The notes beneath the pieces are model-generated. The model ran no database searches. It was not told where the DNA came from and was given only the letters and a program-made list of their open reading frames with translations. Shown in pieces: positions 1 through 5,952 of a stretch of DNA of 6,700 nucleotides (positions within the stretch are counted from its first letter, which is position 1; each line of letters begins with the position of its first letter). Made by a program: the position numbers and the translations under genes. This DNA is from Fluviicola sp. (lineage in GTDB: Bacteria > Bacteroidota > Bacteroidia > Flavobacteriales_D > Crocinitomicaceae). Location of the stretch: positions 1-6,700 of the forward strand of contig NZ_JASLCN010000391.1 in NCBI RefSeq assembly GCF_030151805.1, read 5' to 3'.

Positions 1-633
1 GGATTGCAAGGTGGTGTTACGCAAAAATCAATCGAGTACCAGCTGCTTTCATTCAATAATCAGTATACGCTGAACAATGGTGGAGAGTTTGACCAAACAA
101 TTGTTTCCGGAGAAGATTTCGGTGCTCAGTCGAAGTTTATTCCGATGTTGAATGCAAGTGCTTTGTATTATTACTCCAAATCACAAGCAAGACTGAATCC
201 GTTTATCGGTGTTTCCTTATTCAATTTAACGCAGCCGAACGAATCCTTTTTCGGAAGAGAAACCAAATTGCCGCTTCGGATGTACACGCATTTGGGAACA
301 CGGATAAATATCACGGAATTGTTCTACCTCATTCCAAAAGTACTGATCATGAATCAAAAGAAATTTCACGAGCAGACTTATGCACTTGAAGCAGGTTATT
401 TTATGAAGGGAAGCGCTGCTTATGTTTTGGGAGGAGTGATCTTCAGGGCAAAAGACGCTATGATTGCGACGATCGGTGTGAAGAAAGAACAGTTCATTAT
501 AAAAGTGGCGTATGATTTCAATATTTCATCATTGACAGCAGCTTCAAAAAGCAAAGGAGGATTCGAATTGTCCTTTACCTATATCCACAAAAAACAAAAA
601 CCGGCCGATTACAAAATCTGTCCGCGCTTATAA
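1..633 (+). CDS. PorP/SprF family type IX secretion outer-membrane protein, C-terminal part (5' end outside window)
   Basis: The reading frame is open from the first base and ends at TAA 631-633, giving 210 residues without a real start. A TTG at position 4 lies inside the frame and is unlikely to be the start because the protein clearly begins upstream. The family is recognised from the pattern near residues 71-98, a GVSLFNLTQPNESFF stretch followed by LPLRMYTHLG, from alternating beta-strand-like segments with Tyr/Phe, and from a C-terminus ending in CPRL; these are typical of PorP/SprF barrels. Family knowledge: such proteins are integral outer-membrane components of the T9SS, and SprF-type members assist secretion of particular giant surface adhesins. 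The OmpA-like gene starts 15 bp downstream, so the two are probably co-transcribed. Whether this is the core PorP or a substrate-specific SprF paralogue cannot be decided; absence of porK/L/M/N next to it favours the SprF-like role (inference). Confidence 0.88.
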   Translation, partial: GLQGGVTQKSIEYQLLSFNNQYTLNNGGEFDQTIVSGEDFGAQSKFIPMLNASALYYYSKSQARLNPFIGVSLFNLTQPNESFFGRETKLPLRMYTHLGTRINITELFYLIPKVLIMNQKKFHEQTYALEAGYFMKGSAAYVLGGVIFRAKDAMIATIGVKKEQFIIKVAYDFNISSLTAASKSKGGFELSFTYIHKKQKPADYKICPRL

Positions 634-648
634 TATTTCGTTGTTAGT

Positions 649-2736
649 ATGAAATCTACGATCAGTTGTTTGTTGTTTTTAGTGATATCCGGAATATCAC
701 TGGCGCAATCAAAAAAAATGTATATCTATTTGGGTGATGAGCATTTCAAGAAATTGGATTATGTGAATGCCGTTGAACAATACAAACTGGCTTTGTCGGA
801 TTCTGTGGCAAATTCAACCCTGGTTTATCCGTATGAAATACAGGTTACGAACCGGAAACTGACTTCAAAACCAAAAGTAGAAGTTGACAGTACGCTGAAA
901 GTGACGCTGGAGCAATATTTACATCATCAGGTGGCCTGGTGTTATTACCGGATGCACGATTACCCGAATGCGGAAAAACATTTGAAAAGCACGGCAGACG
1001 AAAAAGCTTATCCACACGACAGTTATTACCTGGCGCAGAGTTATATGAACAACAATAAGTATGACGAAGCGATTACAAAATTTGAAGATTATATCCGTTC
1101 TCCGCAAGCAGACGATGAATTGATTCATGCCGCTCAGGTTTCCATGACCGGATGTCATCTGGCAAAGGAAGAACTGCATAAAACACGTGAAATCAGTGTA
1201 AAATTAGCCGATACAGCGATTTTCAATAAAGGAACAGCGAGTTTTGCAACGATGTATTTCGACAAGGATCAGAAATTGATGTTCACGTCGGCAAGAGCAG
1301 GAGGAGTGATCCTGAATGAAAAACAGCAATCGGAATATTTGTGCGATTTGTATTGGGTAGAACTGAAGGAAGACAGTACCTGGTCGCAGGCAACGAATTT
1401 TGGTCGCCCGCTGAACAGTGCGCAAAATGACGGTGCAGGTTCGTTCAACAACAACAACGTGATTTTCTATACCCGCTGGAGCGAAGAAAAACGCACAGAA
1501 CAGAATATTTACCTGGCCCGGATGATCAATTTCAAGTTCTTTGAAGCCTACAAATTGGATTCTTCCGTAAATTATCCTGGCTACAAAAGCATTCAGCCTT
1601 ATGTTTCCATGGATGGGCGTACATTGTACTTTTCGTCTAATCGACCGGGAGGCTTGGGGGGAATGGATATCTGGAAAATTCCCATTGATTCAGCCGGAAA
1701 TACGCAAGGTCAACCGGAAAACCTGGGAGCTTTGATCAATTCGGATCAGGATGAGGTAACACCGTTTTTTCATGAAGTTTCATCGACTTTGTTTTTCTCT
1801 TCAAACGGACATGGAAGTATGGGAGGTTTGGATATCTTCAAATCACTTTATGACCGGGAAACACAGGGATTCAGTGTTCCTGCAAATCTGGGAATGCCGA
1901 TTAATTCCAGTAAAGATGATGCGTACATGATGTGGGATTCCCGTTTGTCAAAAGGATTTTTCTCCAGCGACCGTGAACCATGCAAGGGCGGAAGCTGTTA
2001 CGACATTTACGAAGTGGTGAATGAACCGATTCACATTTATTTGAGCGGATATTCTTATAACAAGGAAACGGAAGAAATCCTGCCGAATACGAAATTAACC
2101 TTCAAGGATGTACGCGGAGTTTTCCCTCCTTACACGATCGTTACAGATTCAAACGGATTCTACGAAAAGGAATTGAATTACGGTGTGGAATTGTTTATCA
2201 AGGCTCAGAAACTGAATTATTTTGCGGATGCAACAAGTGTAAATACCAACCAAATCACACAAACAACCAGCATCACACGAGATTTTTATCTGAAACCGAT
2301 TCCACAGGATGAAATTGAGATTGAAGGTATCGAGTACGATTTCAACTCCGATAAATTGAGACCGGCTTCCCAGGCAGTTCTGGATAAGTTATTCGATTTC
2401 CTGGAGCTGAACAACAACATTTCGGTAGAGATCAATTCACACACAGATGCACGGGGAAAGGATATTTACAACCTGGATCTTTCCCAGCGTAGAGCGAAAT
2501 CCTGTGTAAATTACCTGGTTTCAAAAGGAATTGACCCGTTGCGCCTGATCCCGAAAGGATATGGTGAAACGCAGCCGAACCAATTGTATGGCCCGGATAA
2601 GAAACCGGTTTTGAATGCGGAAGGCAAGCCTGTTTTACTGACGGAAGCTTATATTGAAACTCTGAAGGTAAAAGCGGAGCGGGAAGCATTGCACCAAAAG
2701 AATAGAAGAACGACGTTTAAGGTGATCAATCAATAA
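649..2736 (+). CDS. OmpA-family protein with TPR, PD40 beta-propeller, regulatory-like (CRD) and peptidoglycan-binding domains (PorE-like)
   Basis: This 695-residue exported protein begins with a signal peptide (residues 1-19, cut at LA|Q; no lipobox). Residues about 23-165 form TPR-like helices (for example the pairs DYPNAEKHL and KYDEAITKFEDYI). Residues about 195-458 form a PD40/WD40-type propeller whose blades carry FSSN...GGxDI(W/F) motifs at 328-342, 383-397 and 437-454. A carboxypeptidase-regulatory-like beta domain follows at about 461-555, then an OmpA C-terminal domain at about 556-695. In that last domain Asp600 (HTD) and Arg615 (LSQRRA) are the expected diaminopimelate-binding residues, with GYGE at 637-640 and NRR at 685-687. 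This domain order matches PorE of the T9SS (established). It probably sits in the periplasm, bridging the upstream PorP/SprF partner to peptidoglycan (inference). An extra segment of about 44 residues separates GYGE from NRR. ATG 649 is preceded by an A/T-rich leader with no Shine-Dalgarno, normal for this phylum. Confidence 0.9.
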   Translation: MKSTISCLLFLVISGISLAQSKKMYIYLGDEHFKKLDYVNAVEQYKLALSDSVANSTLVYPYEIQVTNRKLTSKPKVEVDSTLKVTLEQYLHHQVAWCYYRMHDYPNAEKHLKSTADEKAYPHDSYYLAQSYMNNNKYDEAITKFEDYIRSPQADDELIHAAQVSMTGCHLAKEELHKTREISVKLADTAIFNKGTASFATMYFDKDQKLMFTSARAGGVILNEKQQSEYLCDLYWVELKEDSTWSQATNFGRPLNSAQNDGAGSFNNNNVIFYTRWSEEKRTEQNIYLARMINFKFFEAYKLDSSVNYPGYKSIQPYVSMDGRTLYFSSNRPGGLGGMDIWKIPIDSAGNTQGQPENLGALINSDQDEVTPFFHEVSSTLFFSSNGHGSMGGLDIFKSLYDRETQGFSVPANLGMPINSSKDDAYMMWDSRLSKGFFSSDREPCKGGSCYDIYEVVNEPIHIYLSGYSYNKETEEILPNTKLTFKDVRGVFPPYTIVTDSNGFYEKELNYGVELFIKAQKLNYFADATSVNTNQITQTTSITRDFYLKPIPQDEIEIEGIEYDFNSDKLRPASQAVLDKLFDFLELNNNISVEINSHTDARGKDIYNLDLSQRRAKSCVNYLVSKGIDPLRLIPKGYGETQPNQLYGPDKKPVLNAEGKPVLLTEAYIETLKVKAEREALHQKNRRTTFKVINQ

Positions 2737-2781
2737 TTGAAAATGGAGAATGGTAAAGTTGAAAAGGACATTGAGTAGTTT
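2734..2781 (+). repeat. Intergenic repeat copy 1 (AAAATGGAGA family), starting at the stop codon of the OmpA-like gene
   Basis: The first 18 bases, TAATTGAAAATGGAGAAT, recur exactly at 5849-5866; the first three are the TAA stop of the preceding gene. The next part (2746-2761) matches 15 of 16 bases of the reverse strand at 5175-5190. The distal part (2758-2781, containing CATTGAGTAGTTT) matches 19 of 24 bases of the reverse strand ending at 5913. The matches keep their order, so this is one composite repeat unit rather than chance A-rich sequence. No protein-coding or known regulatory role is visible. Confidence 0.7.
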
Positions 2782-2816
2782 CGGGATGCCGTTTTTACTT
2801 TTGAACAAGCTCCCGT

Positions 2817-2875
2817 CACTTCGAGTGTCCTGACGTTTCAGTCGGGATGTATCGAGAAGGGGAGCGGAGTTGAAG
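2817..2875. repeat. REP-like imperfect palindrome in the convergent spacer
   Basis: TCCTGAC (2828-2834) and GTCGGGA (2841-2847) pair around a six-base loop with one G:T wobble. They are flanked by CTTCGA (2819-2824) and TCGAGAAG (2852-2859), which extend the stem imperfectly. The tail GAGCGGAGTTGAAG (2862-2875) resembles GAGCGCAGCCGAAG at 5226-5239 (11 of 14 bases). It is more GC-rich than the surrounding spacer. No T-run follows on either strand, so it is not a standard intrinsic terminator, although the folded RNA could protect the 3' end of the upstream transcript (inference). Confidence 0.6.
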
Positions 2876-2887
2876 TTTAGCATGAAC

Positions 2888-2911
2888 AAAAAAGCCGGAT
2901 TCCTCCGGCTT
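2888..2911 (-). terminator. Intrinsic terminator of the convergent OmpA-like gene
   Basis: Read on the minus strand, AAGCCGGA, loop GGAA and TCCGGCTT form a perfect 8-bp GC-rich stem whose 3' arm runs into six consecutive T residues. It lies about 50 bp after the stop codon at 2963-2965. On the plus strand the stem is followed by CAAAATGAC with no U-tract, so termination is expected mainly for the minus-strand transcript. Confidence 0.85.
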
Positions 2912-2962
2912 CAAAATGACTCTATCTTTTAAACGTTTACTTTTTCATTTTTACCTTAAAAA

Positions 2963-5008
2963 TTACATTCCCTGAATCAAGAAATCCGTTCTACGATTCT
3001 TCGCTTTGTTTTCAGCTGTATCGTTGGCAACTTTTGGTTTGGATTCTCCGTAACCCTTTGATTCAAGTCGGTCTTCTTCAATTCCAAGGGAAACGAGATA
3101 ACTTTTTACTCCTTTGGCACGTCGGTCTGAAAGATCTAAGTTCTTTGCGTCGTCACCGTCACTATCGGTATGTCCCTGGATCATGATTTTAATCGTCGGA
3201 TTTGATTTCAGGAAACGTGCAAATTCGCGTAAAATGAATTTCGATTTGTTTGAAAGCACATCCGAGTTGTAATCATACAAAATGTCATTCAGTGTGTACG
3301 CTTCACCCACTTTCAGTTCTTTTACTTCCAGTTTGTTATTCACACGATTCTCCTTCTTCGTGATTTCTTCTTTCGTGATCAGTTTTGAGTCGAAAGCAGC
3401 TCCCTCTTTTTTCACGGAAACCATGATATCCTGCGGTTTATCTGTTTTCACAACCACCGCAAATTTCCCGTCATTCCCGTTCACACGAACCTGTTCCACT
3501 TTCTCCGAATTCTCGTAAGAAACTTCAATGGTTGCATTTTCAATCGGTTTTCCTTCCGGATCTTTCAAATCTCCTTTGATGATCGTAACCGGCTTCGGGC
3601 GCGCTTCTTCATACAGTTCGAAACCGTAAATATCCCAGTTTCCCTGTTGTTTGGAAGAGAAGTAAGCCAGTTTTCCATCTGTTGAAACGAAAACACCCAA
3701 TTCGTCTTCTTTGGAATTGATCGGGTAACCGATATTTTTAGGTTTGCTCCAGGCTCCGTTTTCTTCACGCATGTAGAAAATATCCAAGCCTCCAACTCCT
3801 TTGCGGTCGTCCGAAACATCGGAAACAAAGTAAAGCGTCTCGCTATCCTGGTGCAGGAACGGACTCTTATCTTTTCCGGCTGTATTGATTTCGTCGAAAG
3901 GTCGTGGTGCTCCCCAGGTTCCGTCGGTATTTCTTTTCACGATAAATACATCGTTATCTCTGGTGCTTGCGCGGTTTGCGGTGTAAAACAGGGTGTTTCC
4001 ATCAGCCGACATAGAAGGTTGTCCTTCCCAGCCGTCGGGAGTATTGATTTTCGGACCTAAATTAATCAGTTCCGACCATTGATAATCCGAAGGATTTGGA
4101 CCTGTTTTCTGATAGGTGGTCGAATACAAATCGCAATTCATGTAAGCTTGTCCTTTCACCTCGGTTTTTTTGCAGGCACAGATGATCATTTCTTTGTTAT
4201 CGACAGACATCGTTGCGGCACCGTAACTTTGAAATGTTCCGTTGTTAAACGGTTTCGGGAAAGCTTTTCCGGCGTCGAAAGACAAACCTTCATCCGTGCG
4301 GATAGAGTAGGTGTAAACTTCCTGTACATTGGAAACGATGTCTCCGAGGTTTTTCAAATCCTGTTTGCGGGTATAGAACATCAATAAGTTATCCGGAGAA
4401 ATCATCGGGAAATATTCGTCGTTTCCTGTCGACACGTTCGGAACTTTTTTCGGGTTGAAGGGAACCACATTGCTCAACATGTCTTTTTCTTCTTTTTCAG
4501 TTACGAGAAGCGCTTTTACATCGCTCAACTGTTTGGTATACGTAGCTCCGTAACGCGAATTATCGGGATTCTTAAATGCAATGAATTTTTGAAACCAGTT
4601 GGTTGCAATGTCTTTTTGTTCCTGCGTATAATTGATTACGCCGAGGTAATAATACATGTCGGAATGATAATCCGGGCACAGTTCCGCTGCTTTCTCAAAC
4701 AATTCTTCAGCCCGCTGAAAACTGCGGTCACCGGTTGCCGGATTGGCGGATGTTTCGTAAGCTTTCACTCCTGAATTGTAGGCATACATGGCAAACTCGA
4801 AATAAGCGGTTGCATTATCCGGCTCAGCTTCCATCGCCTTACTGAAATTTTCAGCAGCTGTTCTCGCGTCCGGAGCATTTCTTCCGGCTTCAATCAGTTT
4901 GAGTGTTTTTTTGGATGGGGGCAAACAAGACGGATCTTCTTCCTGCGCGTTTAATGAATGAATGGAAACCAACGTAATTCCCGCAATAAATAAGTAGTTC
5001 TTCCACAT
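2963..5008 (-). CDS. Second OmpA-family protein with TPR, PD40 beta-propeller, CRD and peptidoglycan-binding domains (PorE-like)
   Basis: This 681-residue exported protein starts at ATG 5008, which gives a clean signal peptide (MWKNYLF..., cut at NA|Q after residue 21). An in-frame TTG at 5038 would add ten residues ahead of it and is less likely. Residues about 30-175 are helical TPR-like sequence. Residues about 185-468 are a beta-propeller with blade-end motifs at 340-357 (DNDVFIV), 392-413 (VGGLDIFYM) and 447-463 (NWDIYGF). A regulatory-like beta-sandwich occupies about 472-565, and an OmpA C-terminal domain 571-681 carries Asp615 (GHTD), Arg630 (LSDRRA), GYGE and NRR. The architecture equals that of the convergent neighbour, but the sequences are diverged and this OmpA domain lacks the long insert. 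A role in anchoring an outer-membrane or T9SS complex to peptidoglycan is inferred from the family. It appears monocistronic, with its own terminator and no adjacent porP. Confidence 0.9.
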   Translation of the reverse strand: MWKNYLFIAGITLVSIHSLNAQEEDPSCLPPSKKTLKLIEAGRNAPDARTAAENFSKAMEAEPDNATAYFEFAMYAYNSGVKAYETSANPATGDRSFQRAEELFEKAAELCPDYHSDMYYYLGVINYTQEQKDIATNWFQKFIAFKNPDNSRYGATYTKQLSDVKALLVTEKEEKDMLSNVVPFNPKKVPNVSTGNDEYFPMISPDNLLMFYTRKQDLKNLGDIVSNVQEVYTYSIRTDEGLSFDAGKAFPKPFNNGTFQSYGAATMSVDNKEMIICACKKTEVKGQAYMNCDLYSTTYQKTGPNPSDYQWSELINLGPKINTPDGWEGQPSMSADGNTLFYTANRASTRDNDVFIVKRNTDGTWGAPRPFDEINTAGKDKSPFLHQDSETLYFVSDVSDDRKGVGGLDIFYMREENGAWSKPKNIGYPINSKEDELGVFVSTDGKLAYFSSKQQGNWDIYGFELYEEARPKPVTIIKGDLKDPEGKPIENATIEVSYENSEKVEQVRVNGNDGKFAVVVKTDKPQDIMVSVKKEGAAFDSKLITKEEITKKENRVNNKLEVKELKVGEAYTLNDILYDYNSDVLSNKSKFILREFARFLKSNPTIKIMIQGHTDSDGDDAKNLDLSDRRAKGVKSYLVSLGIEEDRLESKGYGESKPKVANDTAENKAKNRRTDFLIQGM

Positions 5009-5153
5009 ACGATTTATAAATACAGTTCTGGCAGGCAAAGATTATGCCCAAATGACTATATCGTAATTTCAGCGAAAAGGTTACTCTTTTTTTCATTTTG
5101 TTGCGAAAAAAATCTCCCGGATCTCCTGATTCTCACAGATGAGAGATAAAATG

Positions 5154-5218
5154 TTCAAATGTATTTGACATAAACAACTTTTCCATTCTCTGTTGAACTT
5201 TTTCAACCATTGAACTTT
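5154..5218 (-). repeat. Intergenic repeat copy 2 (rearranged AAAATGGAGA-family copy)
   Basis: On the minus strand, GAGAATGGAAAAGTTG (5190-5175) matches the copy after the first OmpA-like gene at 15 of 16 bases. It is preceded by a TTGAAAAAGTTCAA segment, with TTGAACTTT occurring twice on the plus strand at 5193-5201 and 5210-5218. The near-palindrome TCAAATGTATTTGA (plus strand, 5156-5169) resembles GTTCAAATGCATTTCAAC at 5874-5891. The same modules as in the other copies are present, but reordered or duplicated. Confidence 0.5.
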
Positions 5219-5225
5219 CTATGCT

Positions 5226-5239
5226 GAGCGCAGCCGAAG
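5226..5239. repeat. Short REP-like fragment GAGCGCAGCCGAAG
   Basis: This GC-rich 14-mer stands out in an A/T-rich spacer and matches GAGCGGAGTTGAAG at 2862-2875 in 11 of 14 bases. I recall closely similar strings (GAGCGCAGTCGAAG type) scattered in intergenic DNA of Bacteroidota, but cannot verify that here. It looks like a fragment of a larger dispersed element. Confidence 0.4.
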
Positions 5240-5345
5240 GTTGGCACAATATTTTCTTACATAAAAAGTCTGAATTCTAATTTAGGAGCAGTATGAGCAG
5301 ATTGTCTGCGTTTATCATTACATTTAAAAAAACAAAATCAAATTC

Positions 5346-5846
5346 ATGAAAGTTCGGTTATTCAGTATTCAAATTTGCTTCCTGGTTTTAAGCAGTTTCT
5401 TTTCCCATGCGCTTTTCGCGCAATCAGGTTGCAAGGAGGAAAAAGTAGGGAGAAGTTATTTCAGTATTTGTCCGGAAAACATTGTTACGGAAAAGAAAAA
5501 ATTGCTCCTGACTACGAAAGCAATTCCAAAGAAGATCGAAAACAAGAATACCTTTAAAGTCGTTCATTACTATGTTGCAGACCGTAAAAAGGTGGAAACG
5601 GATGATGTGTTTTTGGAATACAGTAAGTTTCTGCGAAACCTGGAAATTCTGACCTTTTATGTCAACGGAAAGGAATTTACAGGAGTTCTGAAAATAGCTC
5701 TTCCGTTCAAAAATGAAGGAACGAGTGCACTTTATGGGGGCTACGATTTGTTGACTTACGAATTCAAGGAAGGAAAATTCGTATCGAAAAGCAAAGCTAA
5801 CGACGTAGAACTGGAAAAAGAAAAAACGGTGATCAGACCAACATAG
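5346..5846 (+). CDS. Small exported protein of unknown function (166 aa)
   Basis: I do not recognise this protein. It starts at ATG 5346 with a clear signal peptide (basic MKVR, hydrophobic core to about residue 22, cleavage predicted at FA|Q after residue 25), so the mature form of about 141 residues is periplasmic or outside the cell. Cys29 lies four residues after the cut, but the preceding residues (QSG) do not make a good lipobox, so a lipoprotein is less likely. Cys29 and Cys42 are the only cysteines of the mature protein and could form a disulfide. The rest alternates charged and aromatic or hydrophobic residues (KVVHYYVADRKKVE, EILTFYVNGKEF, GYDLLTYEFKEGKFV), suggesting a small beta-rich domain, and the C-terminus is Lys/Glu-rich. 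No T9SS C-terminal sorting domain is visible. It is divergent from the OmpA-like gene and convergent with the methyltransferase gene, so it is probably transcribed alone. Confidence 0.75.
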   Translation: MKVRLFSIQICFLVLSSFFSHALFAQSGCKEEKVGRSYFSICPENIVTEKKKLLLTTKAIPKKIENKNTFKVVHYYVADRKKVETDDVFLEYSKFLRNLEILTFYVNGKEFTGVLKIALPFKNEGTSALYGGYDLLTYEFKEGKFVSKSKANDVELEKEKTVIRPT

Positions 5847-5848
5847 GC

Positions 5849-5890
5849 TAATTGAAAATGGAGAATTGAAAAGTTCAAATGCATTTCAAC
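5849..5890 (+). repeat. Intergenic repeat copy 3 (AAAATGGAGA family), 2 bp after the stop of the small exported protein gene
   Basis: It begins with TAATTGAAAATGGAGAAT (5849-5866), identical over 18 bases to 2734-2751. It continues through TGAAAAGTTCAAATG into the near-palindrome GTTCAAATGCATTTCAAC (5874-5891). The aligned TAA falls just beyond the gene's own TAG stop (5844-5846). It forms the left arm of an inverted repeat with the oppositely oriented copy at 5913-5952. Confidence 0.7.
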
Positions 5891-5893
5891 TCT

Positions 5894-5912
5894 ACATCGA
5901 CAAGTTCAGTAC
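5894..5912. repeat. Short dispersed-repeat fragment ACATCGACAAGTTCAGTAC
   Basis: This stretch sits between the two oppositely oriented repeat copies. It resembles, with about two differences, the CTTCGACAAGCTCAGT-type string that I recall as frequent in Bacteroidota intergenic DNA (memory, not checked). No further function is apparent. Confidence 0.35.
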
Positions 5913-5952
5913 AAACTCCTCAATGCTCATTTAAACTCTCCATTTTTAGTTA
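5913..5952 (-). repeat. Intergenic repeat copy 4 (AAAATGGAGA family), starting at the stop codon of the methyltransferase gene
   Basis: Read on the minus strand it begins TAACTAAAAATGGAGA (5952-5937), matching 14 of 16 bases of the other start segments; its TAA is the methyltransferase stop codon. Compared with the copy at 2734 it lacks exactly eight bases after GAGA (ATGGTAAA there, ATTGAAAA in the 5849 copy). It then realigns for 24 bases with five mismatches, through CATTGAGGAGTTT (5925-5913). With the 5849 copy it forms an inverted repeat that could fold as a long A/U-rich stem in either transcript and may help end both convergent genes (inference). Confidence 0.7.

Larger units (their letters stand above)
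5009..5345. other. Divergent intergenic region (337 bp), presumed to hold promoters for both flanking genes
   Basis: No credible coding sequence is seen. The region must contain promoters firing both ways, but no good match to the Bacteroidota pattern (TTG, about 17-23 bp, TAnnTTTG) was found. TAATTTAG at 5278-5285 and TACATTTA at 5319-5326 on the plus strand each match seven of eight positions of the -7 element without a properly spaced TTG. On the minus strand, AATCTTTG lies about 25 bp before the start at 5008, again without a partner. The middle (about 5154-5240) is occupied by remnants of dispersed repeats. The leader before 5346 is A-rich without a Shine-Dalgarno sequence. Confidence 0.6.

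Noticed and set aside
919..2889. Minus-strand open frames of 62-86 codons opposite the first OmpA-like gene and its 3' spacer
   Set aside because: They are antisense to clear coding sequence or run through the repeat-rich spacer, and have no family resemblance.
2892..2911. Hairpin as a terminator for the plus-strand PorP-OmpA transcript
   Set aside because: The plus-strand side lacks a T-run after the stem; the U-tract exists only in the minus-strand reading.
3282..4774. Several plus-strand open frames of 60-102 codons opposite the second OmpA-like gene
   Set aside because: They lie wholly antisense to a well-supported coding region, show no recognisable domains, and have compositions expected of shadow frames.
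5009..5038. TTG start at 5038 for the minus-strand OmpA-like gene
   Set aside because: It would put ten residues (MPARTVFINR) ahead of an otherwise canonical signal peptide starting at ATG 5008; the ATG is the simpler start.
5278..5326. Promoter -7 elements TAATTTAG and TACATTTA upstream of the small exported protein gene
   Set aside because: Each matches seven of eight positions but lacks a TTG at the 17-23 bp spacing expected in Bacteroidota, so neither is listed as a promoter.
5421..5432. Lipobox at Cys29 of the small exported protein
   Set aside because: The residues before the cysteine (AQSG) lack the usual hydrophobic -3 residue, and a good signal peptidase I site lies just before.
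2734..5952. The repeated A-rich segments as a CRISPR array or tandem array
   Set aside because: Copies are dispersed, degenerate, in both orientations and not separated by uniform spacers; no cas-like gene is present.
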